DNA of 64,000 bases from Panonychus citri (taxonomy: Eukaryota > Arthropoda > Arachnida > Trombidiformes > Tetranychidae), in assembly GCF_014898815.1 (NCBI RefSeq), contig NW_026515501.1, positions 496,001-560,000 of the forward strand, in the 5' to 3' direction. A model generated the notes under the pieces. The model saw only the letters and a program-made list of their open reading frames with translations, searched no databases and was not told the DNA's origin. The first letter of the stretch is position 1. Every line of letters begins with the position of its first letter. A program made the position numbers and the translations under genes. This document shows, piece by piece, positions 37,801 to 52,900 of this stretch.

Positions 37801-40800
37801 ATTTAATGGTGGAAAAAATTTGAATAGAAAAGATGGAAAAAAATGATTGAAAATAGAATGAAACAGGAAACGGAAAGGAAACAGGTGAGAAATGAAAATA
37901 GAATAGAAAATTTTCAAATGATGTGATTATTCAAATTCTAACTTTGAGTATTCATAATTTAGATCAATTCTGAGTGAAACTCTTGATTTTTGATTGAATC
38001 AAGAAAACGATAATGATGAAAATGAAAGATTTGGATTAGACTGAATACCGAGAAACGGAAATTGTTACAAGAGGAGAGAGGAAAGTTTCATGGAAAGTTC
38101 ATCATCCAATCATTTTATTCAGCCTCATGGAGGAATTCAGAGTGAACTTTATCGAGATTCTAACTCTGATTCTGGAAAATCATGGACAGGAATCATCTTA
38201 TTCGAGGTGGAAGTGATTTTTGCCATCATATCATCAATAAGTTAAATCGATGAAAATGAATCAGATTCACGTTTCCTTATCTTCATGATGAACTCAACTG
38301 ACCATGAAAATGAACGCTTCAAGTATGAACCATCTAATAACCAGATAGATCGATGAAGATAAACTCATAATAAATTAATGGCAAAGCTTCAATCGCTGAA
38401 TAATTGTACATGATAATGGTCACTGAATATCATGAATACAATTATCCATTTACCTAAACGGTTGATAAAAAGCTCAACAAAACTGAATCTTTAGTAACTT
38501 TCTTAATGAACTTTTCTCATCTGGAATTCTAGCTTTCCAATGGGGTTTCCTCATCAATTCTCAATTCAGATCACATAAGAAAAAGCTCTTGAATTATCAT
38601 TATTCACTTTAATTATGTTCATTTTCTTAATTCCCCCCTGTAAATTGCTTACTAAATGCTAATGAGAAAATCTGAAAACTCAGAGCGAAAAAGTTTCAAG
38701 TGAAACTTGAGTTTTTTTCCCCAAACAATGAGCTAAATTTACTGATGAATTTACCATTATTAATGATGATCATTAACAATCAAAACTATTGAATAAGCAA
38801 CAATTTAATTGTATATCTATAAATATTATCAAGTGTTGATATTAGGATTTGTAGTTGATTGCAATTCATTATCATGTAACAATTTGTAAATTGTTACACT
38901 TTTATTACCTGTGACACAATTGAATGTAAATGTTACTTTTTTGAAAAAGTTTTTCTCATTGTTGAGATAAAATTTATTTCTACTTGGATAAACTTAATAG
39001 ATTAGTTCAATAATCATGATAATATTTTCTCATGAAAATGCTCATGAAATATGGTGAACCCAATTGAAATGATAATAAGAACACGTTTCATGTTCAAACA
39101 TCTTCATATTGTCCACTGCTAGAGTTGGACATTATATTGTCAAGATTATTATTATTATGATAAAGGATAAGGAATATGATTTATCATCATCATCACCATG
39201 TTTATCTTGTGAAATTTTGTTTTCAGGGAGAAACAAAAATAAGAAAAAAAAATCTTATGTATTTATGATGATGTTAGATGATGATGATTATGATGGACAA
39301 AAAGTGGACAATCAGTGGACCGATAAAATGTCTCAATTTGGACAAGTTTATCAAAGGAATCAAGGAAAGTGACTCTAACTATTGTCTATTAGTTGAATCA
39401 GATGATAAACTGGGTTGATAAAATTGTAAAAGATGTGAAGATGAGGATGCATCATGAAGAGGAGAGGGTGGGTCAGTGTGAGAAGATGAAGGAGTGGAAG
39501 GAGTAGAAGAGGAAAATCATCAACTAAATAAAAGGCTTTGTAAGGATGAAGACGAAGGTCAGAGAGAGAGAGAGAGAGAGAGATTTAATTCTCTGTTTTA
39601 ATCTTCATATCTTAATCGTCTTCATCTCTTACGTCTTCTCATATGTTACATTTTTTACCGTTAGAATTTTTTTTCTTTCTGAAGAAACAGTTCTGTTCGA
39701 TCTATAATTTGATTCTTTGATTGAGTTCCGGTTTATTTTATTTCTATCATCATGATAACCTCAAGAAATAAGATGATGAAAAAGAGATGAAGATAAGGTG
39801 AACGAGAGAGAGAGGAAAAGGACAAAGAATTAAATGAAAGCGAAAACACTTCCAATATTATCAATGGTTTTTCTTTAAAGATGAAGATAAATCCATTTTC
39901 TATTCCTTTCAAATTGACCATCAATTGTAATGCACTTTTTGTCTTCTTCATCCTCATGTTTTCCTATTAATACTTCAAATGTTATATGTTATTTTTCATT
40001 ATCATTGGAATTACATTTTTCTTCTTGTATTGAAAATCCCTTTTCATAGTAATTCAAGTCGCTCACTTTTGAATCAATTGAGGTAAATTTATAGTTGACA
40101 ATTTAATCTAATTACATTTGTAATATATCAGAAAAGTTAAACTACAGTTTGAACAATCAATCAACTACAAGAAAGTTTCAAGGCTTCACCATGATCGGTG
40201 TATAAACAATACGATGGAATGGACTAGATTTATCTTCAACATGATTTGGATATTCATCCAATTACCGTTACTGATCATTTTGTGATTCTTTAACTAAACT
40301 CCAAGTTCAATGATGGACAATCATTTTTTCACCGAAAATCCCAGGCAATTCCAATGGGAGAGGTAAAGAAAAAATCTCAGTCTTTACATGGAGGAAGAAA
40401 AAGTAAAAACTATCTACTGAGGTTTGTTTTTTTCCAACGAAAAGAAAATAAATTCAATTCATTGCTCATATTGAAGTCGAACTCGTATATTTATTAACAC
40501 CTAACATGATTCATTTTTACCCTGAAATGACTGAAAACATTGAAATGAAAACAGACTAGATTGACACTTCCATACACACAGACAAAATCGTAATGATTGT
40601 CATGTAAAACTTTCGACTATTATGAAGTTTGTTATGTTTGCATACATTTTATTTGACATTTAACTTGTCATTTGATTTTGCATTTCAAGGAATTGATATT
40701 TTTTTTTGTTATCTGGATATTGGAGTTGAAATTTTCATGATAAACTTACTATCTTTTGGTTTCATATCCAAGAGGGTTGATGATGTTTGATGTAACAACA

Positions 40801-43800
40801 CAAAGTAAAGGTCCAGCCCAAGTGAATAAAAGTAGATGGACAATTTGACGTGATTCTGGTTCTTTATGAAGATTGGGCTGATTCCAAGTGATTAAGGCAT
40901 TTTCATACGAATCAGTGGTTGCTGGTGTTGTAGAGGAAGATGAAGATGAGGATGAAAATGAATAAGGAAAAGATGAATATGAAGATGATGCTGAGAGGCT
41001 TTGTGATCGCTGAATAGTTTGTTGTTGTTGTTGTTGTTGTTGTCGAGTCTGATAATATTGATTGTGATTAGTTGATTGAATAGACTCACTTAACTGTTGT
41101 TGACTATTGTTGCTATTGTTATTATTGGATGTGGTCACTGTAATTGGTAATATTGTTGACCCAATGGTATCTGAATAGCATGATGATGATTCACTATTGT
41201 TATTAACATCGGTTATCATGATAATATCTTCATGGTAACGCCAAAGTTTCTTGAAAAGATAAATTGAATAAGATAACATTGTAAATGCCGCTACAAGATG
41301 TAAATAATGAAGAATCATTGAAATCACTTTACATGATGTCCAGAATTGAGGTGAACTTATATGTGAACCTGATGATAATGATGATGATGATGAAGGCAAT
41401 AGTTGTTGATATGAAAATGATGATGAATGAATAGGACCACCGAATAGGAATATAATTTCAATTAGTGCTAAACTTGTTAAAAGATTAAGTAAAATGTAAC
41501 ATGATTTCCAATGATTCTGACATTTTATCATGGTGCTCATCTGTCCAACCATGGTAATTAGGATAAGTATTAAACTTAGACCAGAGGAAAAGTAAAGAGT
41601 AAGCGGATTAAAATGACATTGACTGTGATGGTGATTATATGAATGTTGCTGGAAGGTTGAACTTTTTACATGGATTATTCCGAAAACACCAAGTTCTGAA
41701 CAGGAACATCTAATGAAACTTGAATTTCGATAAATAATTTGACATTCCCTTTGACTCCAAAGTCTGTGTATTGGTTTTTTGTTTATCGCAATAATTATTA
41801 TATGACAATAATCATAAAAGAAGAAAAGAAAACTTTGTATTAATTTTGATTTTCTCTATTAAATGAATGGAATACCATGAAATTATTTCCATGGTACAAA
41901 AGTAAATGACAAAACCATTGAATATACACCATCAACTCATTATAAAAGTTCAACCTATTTTTAACCAGCGATGATTATAATGTTAACTGTTGAATCAATT
42001 CGAGGAAAAAAAAGTTCTATTCAATATTGAAAGTTCATATGATCATCTCTATTGAATTCATGAGATTTACCGTTTTCATATTATATTACCAGATAAATTG
42101 AAAGTTCAACTGATAAGGTTTTATGTCCATTTCATGGTGACAGTTTTCACTTTGTAAATTCATCCAATCTTCAGTCAGATTCATGGTAATGAGCAAATCA
42201 ATTAACTATTGGTTATATTTTCTTGGCGAAAATTGAAATTGAACTTATAAGATTCACTCGAATGGACCAAATAATGACCAAGGTAAAATAACTTATATGC
42301 AATATTTGGTCATCATTAAGAGAGCCAGCATATGAAGTTAAGGGAAAAAAGAAACATTTTCAGGAATTGTATCATGAATGATTTAGATTCCATGACGAAA
42401 CTTGAATCAACTCATGAAATGTAATATTTATCATGCTGATAATAAGAGTAATAATATCATACTTTTACCATGAGAAATGACTACCATTTTATTCATGAAT
42501 ATGGTTACATCAAGTTTCCTTTTCAATTCATTTCTCATGTTCATTGAATGAGAAAAATTTATCAATGTTTCTTTTACCATGTAATACATTTGTCCACATT
42601 TATAAACATCCTAACTTACTGTCCGTCATCATTACCAAAAAATAGCAAAAAAAAAGGTTGACCAACACTCGTCACCATTTAAACATCATGATGGACACGA
42701 TAAGTCACAATGAAGTAAATCAATGGAAATCAGCTGAGTCCTGAAGTCCAAGAAAATAACATTAGATATGCTAATCGATTGTCCATTTAATCAAATAACC
42801 GGACATCTAAAATGCTGAGAAATAATAACAGAAATGAAATAATCGTAATCAGATCTTATCTGAACTTTACCCTGAAACATTTACAATACATTTACATATC
42901 TGTTTCTATTTATATCTATAAGTTATCTAATTAGCAGAATTAGTGTTGAATTGACTTTCCATCAATTGATTATTATGCTTCATCATGAAGTAGAATAAGA
43001 GAAAGAGAAAAAGTTCTGAAACTTTCAATTGAATTGACCTTCTTTCCGTTCATGTTTATTTATTTGGTTAATTTCCAATTTGGATGATATAATAATATTT
43101 ACACTAAAATCAAGGAAATCAATTGATAGTCAAATTGATTCTTATCAATGGCTGAATAAGTCACAGAGTTTGTAATTGATTGGAATCATTTTTCCTTCTT
43201 TTAATCAGTTCCATGTTATCAGAATCATTATCAAGATGTTTCCATGTATTCAACTTGTTCAGAAAAACGTGATAATATTACCTTTCAGCATTTTCACTTC
43301 CAGATACAATTATACTCCATGGTATATCTACTTGAATCTCTTCCAGTCTCAGAATCACCACTTTTACCTCATCAACTGAGAATAAGTTAGGAACTTTTTT
43401 CTACTTATTCGTAATTCTGTCTTTCTTTTTACCTTCTAAGGGAAAATTATATAATTCCCAATGAGTTTTCGTGTATGAATCTTATTATTATACATAAGAT
43501 GTATTCCTGTTTATGCATAGATTTTTCCTCTGTTAATCTGTATTCATTTAATGAATCCTTGAACATAATAAACATACAGGGCTATCATTCAGCTTTTTTA
43601 CCGATTTTTTTGTGATTTTTAGCAACAATAAGTCCCAGAGACTCGAGACTTGAGCGGTATGAGCTTGAGCGATACTCAATTATCACATTGAAACATCAAG
43701 ATCATTTAGGTCATTGGTGAAAGAGTAAGTTTCGAGGTCTTGATCTTTTATCTTTTAGATGACAATTATCAGTGGTCAGTTCAATCATGTTTTGTTCAGT

Positions 43801-46800
43801 CAGAAAATTGAATAAAAAACTAAAGATGTTATTTCATTGGTTCGTGATTTCAAATATGTATGAACAACATTGAAAAGATTCTGAAAGGAAAAGTATTCAA
43901 CAAATTCACATGATAATCATGATAATAATTGACGATAATATGCTATAGGTTATTGAGTATTTCGATGTGACATTTATTGTGTTGAATCATAAGTTACGAT
44001 GAAAATGATGGAAGATGTGGAAGAGAAAAAAGAAAATTCTTTTCACCTTCTTCCAACATTTACACCCACCTTCATGTACCATTATTATTAACACCCATAG
44101 AATCTTGTTCAGGATTCTAGGAACTTTAAATTCTTGATATTTACCCTTGATCATCAGCTCCATTGATAATAAAACTTTAAATTGATATTTCGCCGCCATT
44201 GTTAACATTTTACTCGGAGAGAAGGGAAAAAAACTCATGCTGGTGAATGAGTAACTCGATGAAAGAAACTTTTATTCTTGGTTGAAAATTGAAAGAAAAA
44301 TTTTTCAAATATTTTACTATTTTTTTCTTCACCATCAACATCAGAATTCATCATGTAATATATCCAGAATTTTTGGAGATTTCTTTCCAAATCAAAGTGA
44401 AACTTTTCTCCCTCAACATTTAGACTGAAAGTTCTGGTTAAATACAAAAGTATCGAGAAGAACAAAAAAAATGAGAATAAGAATTCAGAACCTTTTTTTA
44501 AATCTCTTTCATGATGATTCTTCTCGTGATTAAATGATTGATATTAATTTATTTTGATGAAATGATGATGATAATAGAAATCATAATGATTTTTGCGCTC
44601 TGAATTTTTTATCATGTTCATGAGATTTTTTTTTCTGTAGATTTGAAATGTTTTATTTGTATGTGTGTGTGGGTATAAAAATTCAATTTATCATGAATCT
44701 CATTCTGAACTTTTTTTAAAATAAAACTCAGTAATCATGAAATTATACACCAACAAAATGGTTTATCAATTGTCTAACCACATTGATCGTTGCTATCTCA
44801 TCATAATAAAAAGTTCATCAGAGATGAAAGATAACCTTACATGATAAAGGTCATCAGAAATGTTTATCAGAGTTCAGATTGTTTAAAATCAGGCAGGGAG
44901 AGAGAGAGAGAGGGAGAGCTGAACATGATATCCATGATGATTTTGAATTCTGATATACTAAGAATTTTCGATAAGAAGAAAATAAAAAAATTTCTTCCCT
45001 TCGAACTGTCTACAAATTGAAATTTTTCTCAAGGCTCAGAACTTTTTGCTTCTTTTTTTTTCAGATGATAATATTTGTATTCGAAGACAATATAAAAGGA
45101 GCAAGGTGATTACTGGAAGGAGGAGAAATGGGAGTTATCATGGTAAGCAATTGACTGGATAAAAGGGAGGAATAGGAATCCAAGTTGAAAATTGAAGGTT
45201 GAACAATCATCTAAAGGATTCGAGTTTGGAATCGATCTGTTGAAATTAAATTATCGTTCAAGACAAAAAGCAAAAGAATAGATTAAAGGGAAAAATGTTC
45301 CAAGAGAAAAATAGAATAATTCTCATTTCCAATGGAACACGATTATTAACCCAAACAACTTGTCTCACATTAAATATCATCATGATGATGCTCCTCTCAA
45401 AAAGTATTATCATTATCAGAATCCTGGTCAATAAATGAATCACAAATTCGAGAAATTGATTCGATATTAGAAGAAATAAAAAGTTCATTTTCTCGTTTTT
45501 CTTTCCATTGAATTTTTTTTTCTCCACTTTTCTAATTCAAAATAATCTGATAGCTCATTGAGCTTCCATTTCCACTCATGATTCAATTCCCATGATACGG
45601 AATTCATACGTTTCTGAGTAAATGTAACATTCTATTTATATCGTTTTGTGAATTCATTGAAGAAATTTTCAGAATCGATAAATTCTGAATGGAAAAATAA
45701 TTCCAAAATTGGAAATTAAATTTTCAAAGTTCAGTTGAACTCGAGATTAGATTTCAATTGAGATTGAATTGTAAACAAATATCATTAATGAGATTTTTTT
45801 AATGGTCAGAAAAGTTTTTCAATAACTTTTCAAATCATCGATAATCTGATCTTATTTAATTACTGTCCATTAATTAATTGTAATCAGTTCAATATCATGG
45901 TCATTAACAGCAATAATCATCAACGTTGAAATGTTACGATAATTTATCTTTGATTATATTTAAACTCTTAATTGTTTCAACGATCAACAATTCACTGATT
46001 TCAATCAGTAAACCTTTCAACCTCATTTTTTACTCAATTGGTTTTGTCATCAGCTTGATAATGACAATTAATTGTCATAAATTTTAATCTTTGCAACATG
46101 ATTAAGTAATTGATTACTTACTCTCTTGGTGATTTAATTTTCCCACAGATTAAATTATCACTTGCTAATCTTAATTCACTTGGTGTAAGATTAAAATCAA
46201 TCTCAACTTGAGGTATCCGCTCAAAATTGGCTTCAATTGAAATTGGAGGAACCACTGAGATCACAATTAAATCACTGATTAAATTAATTGTATCGGTATT
46301 AAAATCATTTCCAATTAAATGAAGGCAAATCTCTGATATACCAATTCCATATCGTCGTAAATCTGTCAAAGTAAAATGAATGATCAATCATCATGGAAAA
46401 TACTGAGATATTGAAACAATCAATTTAATCGTTTGATTAATTAGTTATCTTACCGTCTAGAAAAATATGAGCTTTGGGTCTATTTGGGTGTTCAGAATTA
46501 TTCTGTTTATCTGATTCCATCTCAATTGAGTCAGAATTTAATTCTGAATGTAATAAGGAAATGCGATCACCAAAGGGAGTGATGTGGGTTAATGTTATAG
46601 CTATGAAAGAATCAGAGGAATAAAGATAATATCATGATAAGGTAAAAGACGATTGAAAGTTTTTTTGTTTCGAAAAAAATTTCGAACTGGTATGGGAAAA
46701 AATTTTAGAGTTTCGAATTGAAAACTTGTACCGTCAATATCTTTAGGTAGAAAAAGACTGATCAGATTCATTTGGAGTAAATTTTCCGAAAGTTCAATCA

Positions 46801-46933
46801 ATCATCATGAACTTTTCATTTTGAATTAAGTTGATTCTCAATCATCATGACTCATTCTCGTTCAGTTTACTATCTCAAGTGTATACTTTTCCTCCATGAT
46901 ATTCTGATGGTGATTTCATGGGGATGGGAATTT

Positions 46934-46964
<31 letters not shown>

Positions 46965-49900
46965 TCATATCTCTTGAGGAGGTTTTCAGAGTTTCTATCC
47001 TGAAATTACTTTACCTTTCGAGCTAAGATTCACCTTCCTAAGAAGTTAACAAGGATTTATTGCTTAATGGACCTTCCCTGTCAGTCTATAAGAAGATGAT
47101 GAAGATGATGGGGATGAGCAAGAAAAAGATGATGATGATAATGATGCAGAAAGTTTTCCAGCATCATCTCTATCTCCCTAAATTTATCTTACAATCTCTG
47201 ATATTCTAGAGTGACAAAGAAAAAGTAAACATGATGAGGAACCACATCATCAGGTAATTTTTACCTGATACAGAAAAAAAAACTTTCACATTGAATGGGA
47301 GTGACTTTAGCTTCATCCCTAAGTGGAATCAATTAACTATTCAATGTTCATGGTGGAATTCAATTGATTGCCAATCAACTTGTGTAACTCATAATCTGTC
47401 AAAAGCCAATGAATCAATTCAGACTCCATAGAACCATCATGAATAATAGTAGAAAAGTTTTCCCCTTTCAGAAAAAAAAAACCGAATCACCTTTTATATC
47501 AACTTGAATCTATCAATCTTTTCATGAGCTTTTGTCAATATTGTTGTTTAGCATCTTCATGAAATCGATTCATTGATTTCATTGAAATTTCATTGATAAA
47601 CTCAACTGAAATTCATTTGATCAGTGAACATTTCAAATCAAATCTACATCAGATTAAACAAGTAATAGTGAGAAAAATTAACAAAAGAAGAGGAAAAACT
47701 TTTTCTTTCCATCGATTTGGTTAGCAATAATCTCATCTAGTAACTTGATAAAAGCTTTGATAACTCAATCATGATGATCGTCATTACCATCACCAGATTT
47801 TATATTATTTTTATCACAAAAGATGAACATAAAATGAAGGTGAATTCTGAATTTCCTTCAACTCATCTAATCTATTATTCAGATTATCGGTGATTTGAAA
47901 AAAGTTCTTAGTTTTTCTGTATTACAATTGGTAATGATGATGGGATGTTATTGAAGTATGAACAGAAAGTATGTTAAAATTGATGAAAAAAAAATGATTC
48001 CAACTTTTTTACTCTCTCTCTCTCTTTCTATCTTATCATCATCATCATCATCATCATTGAATTTTATCATTTTATGAATACATTTATTATCTGTTATATT
48101 GATTTTACCGTTATAATAATGGTTGATAACATGATCTAACTGAAAACTGTCATTTACAGGGTCAAAGATAATGTGAATAAAGAGGAAGATGAAATTATCA
48201 TCACAGAATTGACAGTAATACTCATCATTATTTGCAAATTGAAATTTGATACACCAAGTAAATAATGATTATCAGTGAGTATCAACACAAAGTAAGAGAT
48301 TAGTTTTTAAGATGATGAGGAAGATGCGGAAAGGAAACTTAACCCAAAGATACAACATGATAGTAAAAAGCATGAGAGAGACGATGATGAGGAGCTATTT
48401 GGAGGTGATGAAGATTAAGGGGCTTGAGATTGGATGAGAAAGATCATAAGGTGGAAAATGAATTGTAATGATGATTAGGATAAGGCGATTAACTTACCTA
48501 TGTTCTTGGTGATCGAATTGAAAGATTTGATTCGACGGATGGTTCCATCGTTACAGAAAACAATCAGAGTTCTGAGTAGTGATTCTGAAAGTGCTTTAAG
48601 TCCGAATATAGTTTCAGCAGATTTCATGGTTAATAGAGCCTGAGGGTAGAAGAAAAATTGGAATAAGAAAAGAGTAACAATCATCAAAAGTAGTGGAAGA
48701 TAAAAAAAAAGGTGAGAGATGAACAAGAAAAACAAATAAGATCAGGTAATACAGAGACCTAAGGTGATGATAATGATTCAGGATGATAACTCAAGATGAT
48801 TAGAAGAATAATTATTTTGGAATAACTTTTGAATAGTTAGAACTTTTAACTCGAAAAAGTTCAGATTAGTTTCGGAAAACAGTTTCTTACCCTGTTTTCT
48901 GATTAGAGAGTAATTCATTTTTCCAGAATAAGTTAATCATCATGAAGATAATCATTATCGGGATCATTTTATCGTAAAATTCACGAAGAGAGAGAGAGAG
49001 AGAGAGAGAGCAAAATCTTCCGATATTTACACCCTAAGGGGTTTTTCAGCTTCAGTAAACTCGATCATGACACTAACATTTCGAAGTCGAAAAGTGATTG
49101 TTTTCCTTCAATTTTTTGCCTGTTCGACTCATTCTCAGCAGAACTTTTTTCTTTTCGAATTTTCTTTCGATATATAATATTTTCTCTCAATGTTTTATTC
49201 CACCCAACATGTTATTTTTTTAGCCTCCGTTGATTGAATGTGTTTGAGAAGTGATCATCTTTTATCTTCATGATGACGACGATGCTGATCAACTTATCTG
49301 CTCAGTTTCATGATTTATCTACTCAATTCCCCTGATGAAATCATCATTTCTACCATGAACTTTTTCTTTCTTTTTCATCGGTAAATAATATATTTTTTCG
49401 ATAATTTTCTTATCATCAAAATGATTATTTATCTTCTGAATAATATTCAATCCTCCCATGAGTATATTTACAAAGTTCATTGCCGATCATTCTATTATCC
49501 TGAAAATCTCACAAAATCTTTTTTTCTCAAATCATTAAAGCACAATTTCAAGCTTCTAAACGAATCTAAATTCAATCGCAATCACCATGATATGGTTATA
49601 AAGAGAAATTGGCAAGTTTCAATGGTCGAAAGTTTTTGTTTCGGCTCATTGTTTAACTATTAGTAAATTTTGATTCGATTGGATATATCTCGATAATTTA
49701 ATCATGTTATCTTAATAATCTCTGAGCTATCTCTAGCAAGAATCTTTGAGATGATATATAAAAAAATCGAGCCAGAGGATGACTTTATGTAACTTTAAAT
49801 TAGCTATTGATGGTCAAGAATTTCATCCTTCCCTGATTCATAAAATATTATACAATGCATGAAAGAAGGGGTAATGCTGTGAGTGGAAGAGTTGAAGATG

Positions 49901-52900
49901 TATGAACCTTTGTAAAAGAGAGATAACTGTAAAAACAACAATATTTTTGTTGACAAAAACATGTCCAAAATGTCAACGTTATCATAAAGAGGAGAAAAGT
50001 TCTGATGTTATCATGAAGAAATAGAGAGAGAGAGAGAAAAATTTTACAAGAGAAAAAGTCTCATATCATCTTGTCTATTCAGTTGAACTTGAGACGACAG
50101 AAAATGAACAAAGAGTGAAGATATTTTCTTTTCCTTATCTCACGAAAATCTCTGAACTTATCATGAAGTTACATGAGTAACTTTGCAGGTAAAGATGAAG
50201 ATACAAAAGTTATCATTTTCTCTCTCTCTTTCTCTCTTTTGATAAACATTTACTCTCACTATATAATATGATATCATGAGACCAGAATGATAACATGATT
50301 AGGTGACATGTTTAAAACATTTGGACAAGTGAAAACTTTTTAGTTGAAGCTAAAGTTTTTTTGTATCACCATGTTGATGCTGATCATCATTTTCTATCAT
50401 GAAATAAATGAGATTTTAGTCTTTAAGATGAAATTTTCAAATGAAAACAAACAACCGATTCCAATGATAAATTAAACTTCTCGCTCAATCTTTCCAATTG
50501 TTTTGATATGTTCCTCTTGCTAATGTTCAACCAAAGGTAAAGATAAAAATAGAATGAGAAAAATTCTGGTTACTATGGTTACTTAGATGATAATGAAGAA
50601 TATCATATGATAAGAAATCAAAAGGTAAGGGAAAAAAGAGCCAAAATAGCAGGTAAACTGAGAAGACTACAAAATGATGGTGATGATGATGATGATTCAA
50701 TGAAGATAAAGAAAGATGATCAAAGTAAATGATGATGATGATGATAATAATCTTGAGAAGGTGGATATTGTCTGAATTAATAGTTTCCTTAACAGATGAT
50801 TATCATTTGGGTTCCATGATTTATCGTTATTATCATGATCTTTCACCGAAAAATGATTTTTATCTTTTAATAAGAATTGTCTTTTTCTCTTGAAAATAAT
50901 TGACCATTGAAACTGAACTTTTCATCGGATTTACATTTAGAATTCAATAGTACATGATAATCTTCAATACTTACATTTTTCTCCGTCTCAATGGTAAAAG
51001 TTAATGGAAGTTTGGTCAAAAGTTGCTCGGAACTGGAAATGAGTGACTGATCAATTGGAAAACAATTGAATTAGTTAATTGCAATTTAGATAATGAACTT
51101 TTTTTCTCACTTAATTGTTGTACAGTTTGAGTGGGTAAACAATAACAATCAGTTGATTATCACTTGTTGTAACTTGATCAGTTTACTATTCAAATGGATT
51201 AACTTTAGTCTGTTCAATGATTTGACTTTTTTTTCTCATTCTTATTAATTGTTGTTATTAATAATAATTTGATTGGTTGATGAGATTTATGATTAATTAA
51301 CTATTGATCTCACCTAAATTAACAATGTCAACGGTGATTATGATTACATCTCATCAATTTTCAATTAAACGTAATCAATATAATCATCAGCACGATCATG
51401 AGACTACTTAACTTATATCAATCATTTTAATTTTGTCTCAACATTACAATTGAATCAATATAAATTACTAATCATGATGATATAACAGTAAACCTGATAA
51501 ATAATGAGCATTTCATTTCTCATATCAATGAATTTAAAATGCTAAAAGTTTATATTTGAAAGTTACGATTTTTATCCTGATCTTTTATTTAATCTTGATC
51601 ATGATAAACTCAATTTCCTTAATCACCTGAGGCTGAAATAATCAACTCATGATCTTTTAGTCAATATCAAAGAATCAAGCAATCAACTGATTGTGTGTGT
51701 GCCTAGAAAAAAAAACTTGATTAACAATCAACAATTGATTGGGGAAAAAAATAATTGTGAATAGTTTTCATCCATGATAACGGATCTTATTCAATATTAT
51801 TTATTATTCTGTATCATTTATAATAATAATAATAATCAGCTAAAAGGATTTGAAAATCATTATTTAATAACAATCATAAACTGAATTGAAATTAATCCAA
51901 TTGTGAATAGTTTGAAAAGTTTATCAAATCAACTCAATTTATTTGCATCTTTCAACCTTTCACGAGTAAAGGTGAATCTCAGGTAGATTTAATTTTCATT
52001 CGATTGAATCTCCTTCGAATGAATTCAATTATTATCAATTTCTTTATGGGATATTATTCATTCATGAGACTCAATGTCAATGAAGATTAATGTTTGATTG
52101 AGTTCGAAAAAAGAAAAGTTCTAAGAAGTTCTAGTATTTTATTTTTCTTCTTCAATTCCTCGAGAATATCAACTAATTTATTCAAATGTTACACTTTTTT
52201 CACTTGAGGCACAATCAATTTAAACTGAATATTCAAAATTAAGTGAGAATAAAAGTTCTGTAATATCATGGAAATGACAATTTCTCAGTTTTCTTTTAGA
52301 TGTTAATATTATAAATACCTTGATAAATAGATGATCTCGATCTTCATCTTCGTCCAACTTTATTCGAACCTTAGCTTTAAGAATTGAATTCAGGGAATCG
52401 AGAGCATCGAGTTTATCCATTGGACTTAATATCGGAATCGATGTCGATAAAAGTAATCGATTGAGTTCCTCAGCCAGAGGATATAGTCCATCGACAAGGT
52501 GCTTATGAACATGATAGAAGATCTGAAAAATAGAGCATGATAAAAATGAGAACCCAATTTTCTTTTCGAATATAAAAAAGAAAAAAATAAATAACTAAAT
52601 GATATATTTTGGATAGAAAAATTTTCATTGGATAGAAAAGTTGTTAATCATATAGCGAATCTGAATTTTGTAAACCCAAACAATTCCAGCTCATATTTAG
52701 ATTCATGGTGTTTATATGTTGTTCAAATATTACATCATGATGATTATATGGAAAGTGTTAATGTTTGAAATATGATGAATATATTATTCTGAAAGCCCTC
52801 AGGGTAATTCTCATGCTATCGTAATGATACAGAATCGGATGGTTCCTCTTTAATCATCTCATGTTGAACATGAATGAACTTTAGTAAACACCATCAACTA

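Larger units (their letters stand above)
28021..40749 (-). other. 12.7-kb intron between TM4 and TM5 exons of the adhesion GPCR
   Basis: This is the largest intron found; it joins TA/T to give Tyr. I saw no nested gene on either strand. It contains (CT)n at 28832-28863, a purine-rich trinucleotide tract at about 30006-30131, ATC repeats at 30409-30433 and about 31385-31410, (GA)n at 39560-39582, and perfect hairpins at 33184-33213 and 38875-38898. TCATGAT, TTCTGA/TCAGAA and AAAAAGTTC words recur. Confidence 0.7.

Noticed and set aside
43987..44238. Minus-strand frame with an ATGGCGGCGAAATAT start in good context and GC-richer codons
   Set aside because: It has no recognisable domain, no donor matching the GPCR phase, and no supporting neighbour. 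The GPCR exons join correctly without it.
45258..45527. Minus-strand frame with VRQVVWVNNRVPLEMR, looked exon-like
   Set aside because: No acceptable donor/acceptor pair in the needed phase, and the remainder is low-complexity Phe/Leu/Ile.
46601..46801. Extra minus-strand exon just upstream of GPCR exon 5
   Set aside because: The only workable acceptor-donor pair gives a 26-nt exon that breaks the phase with both neighbours.
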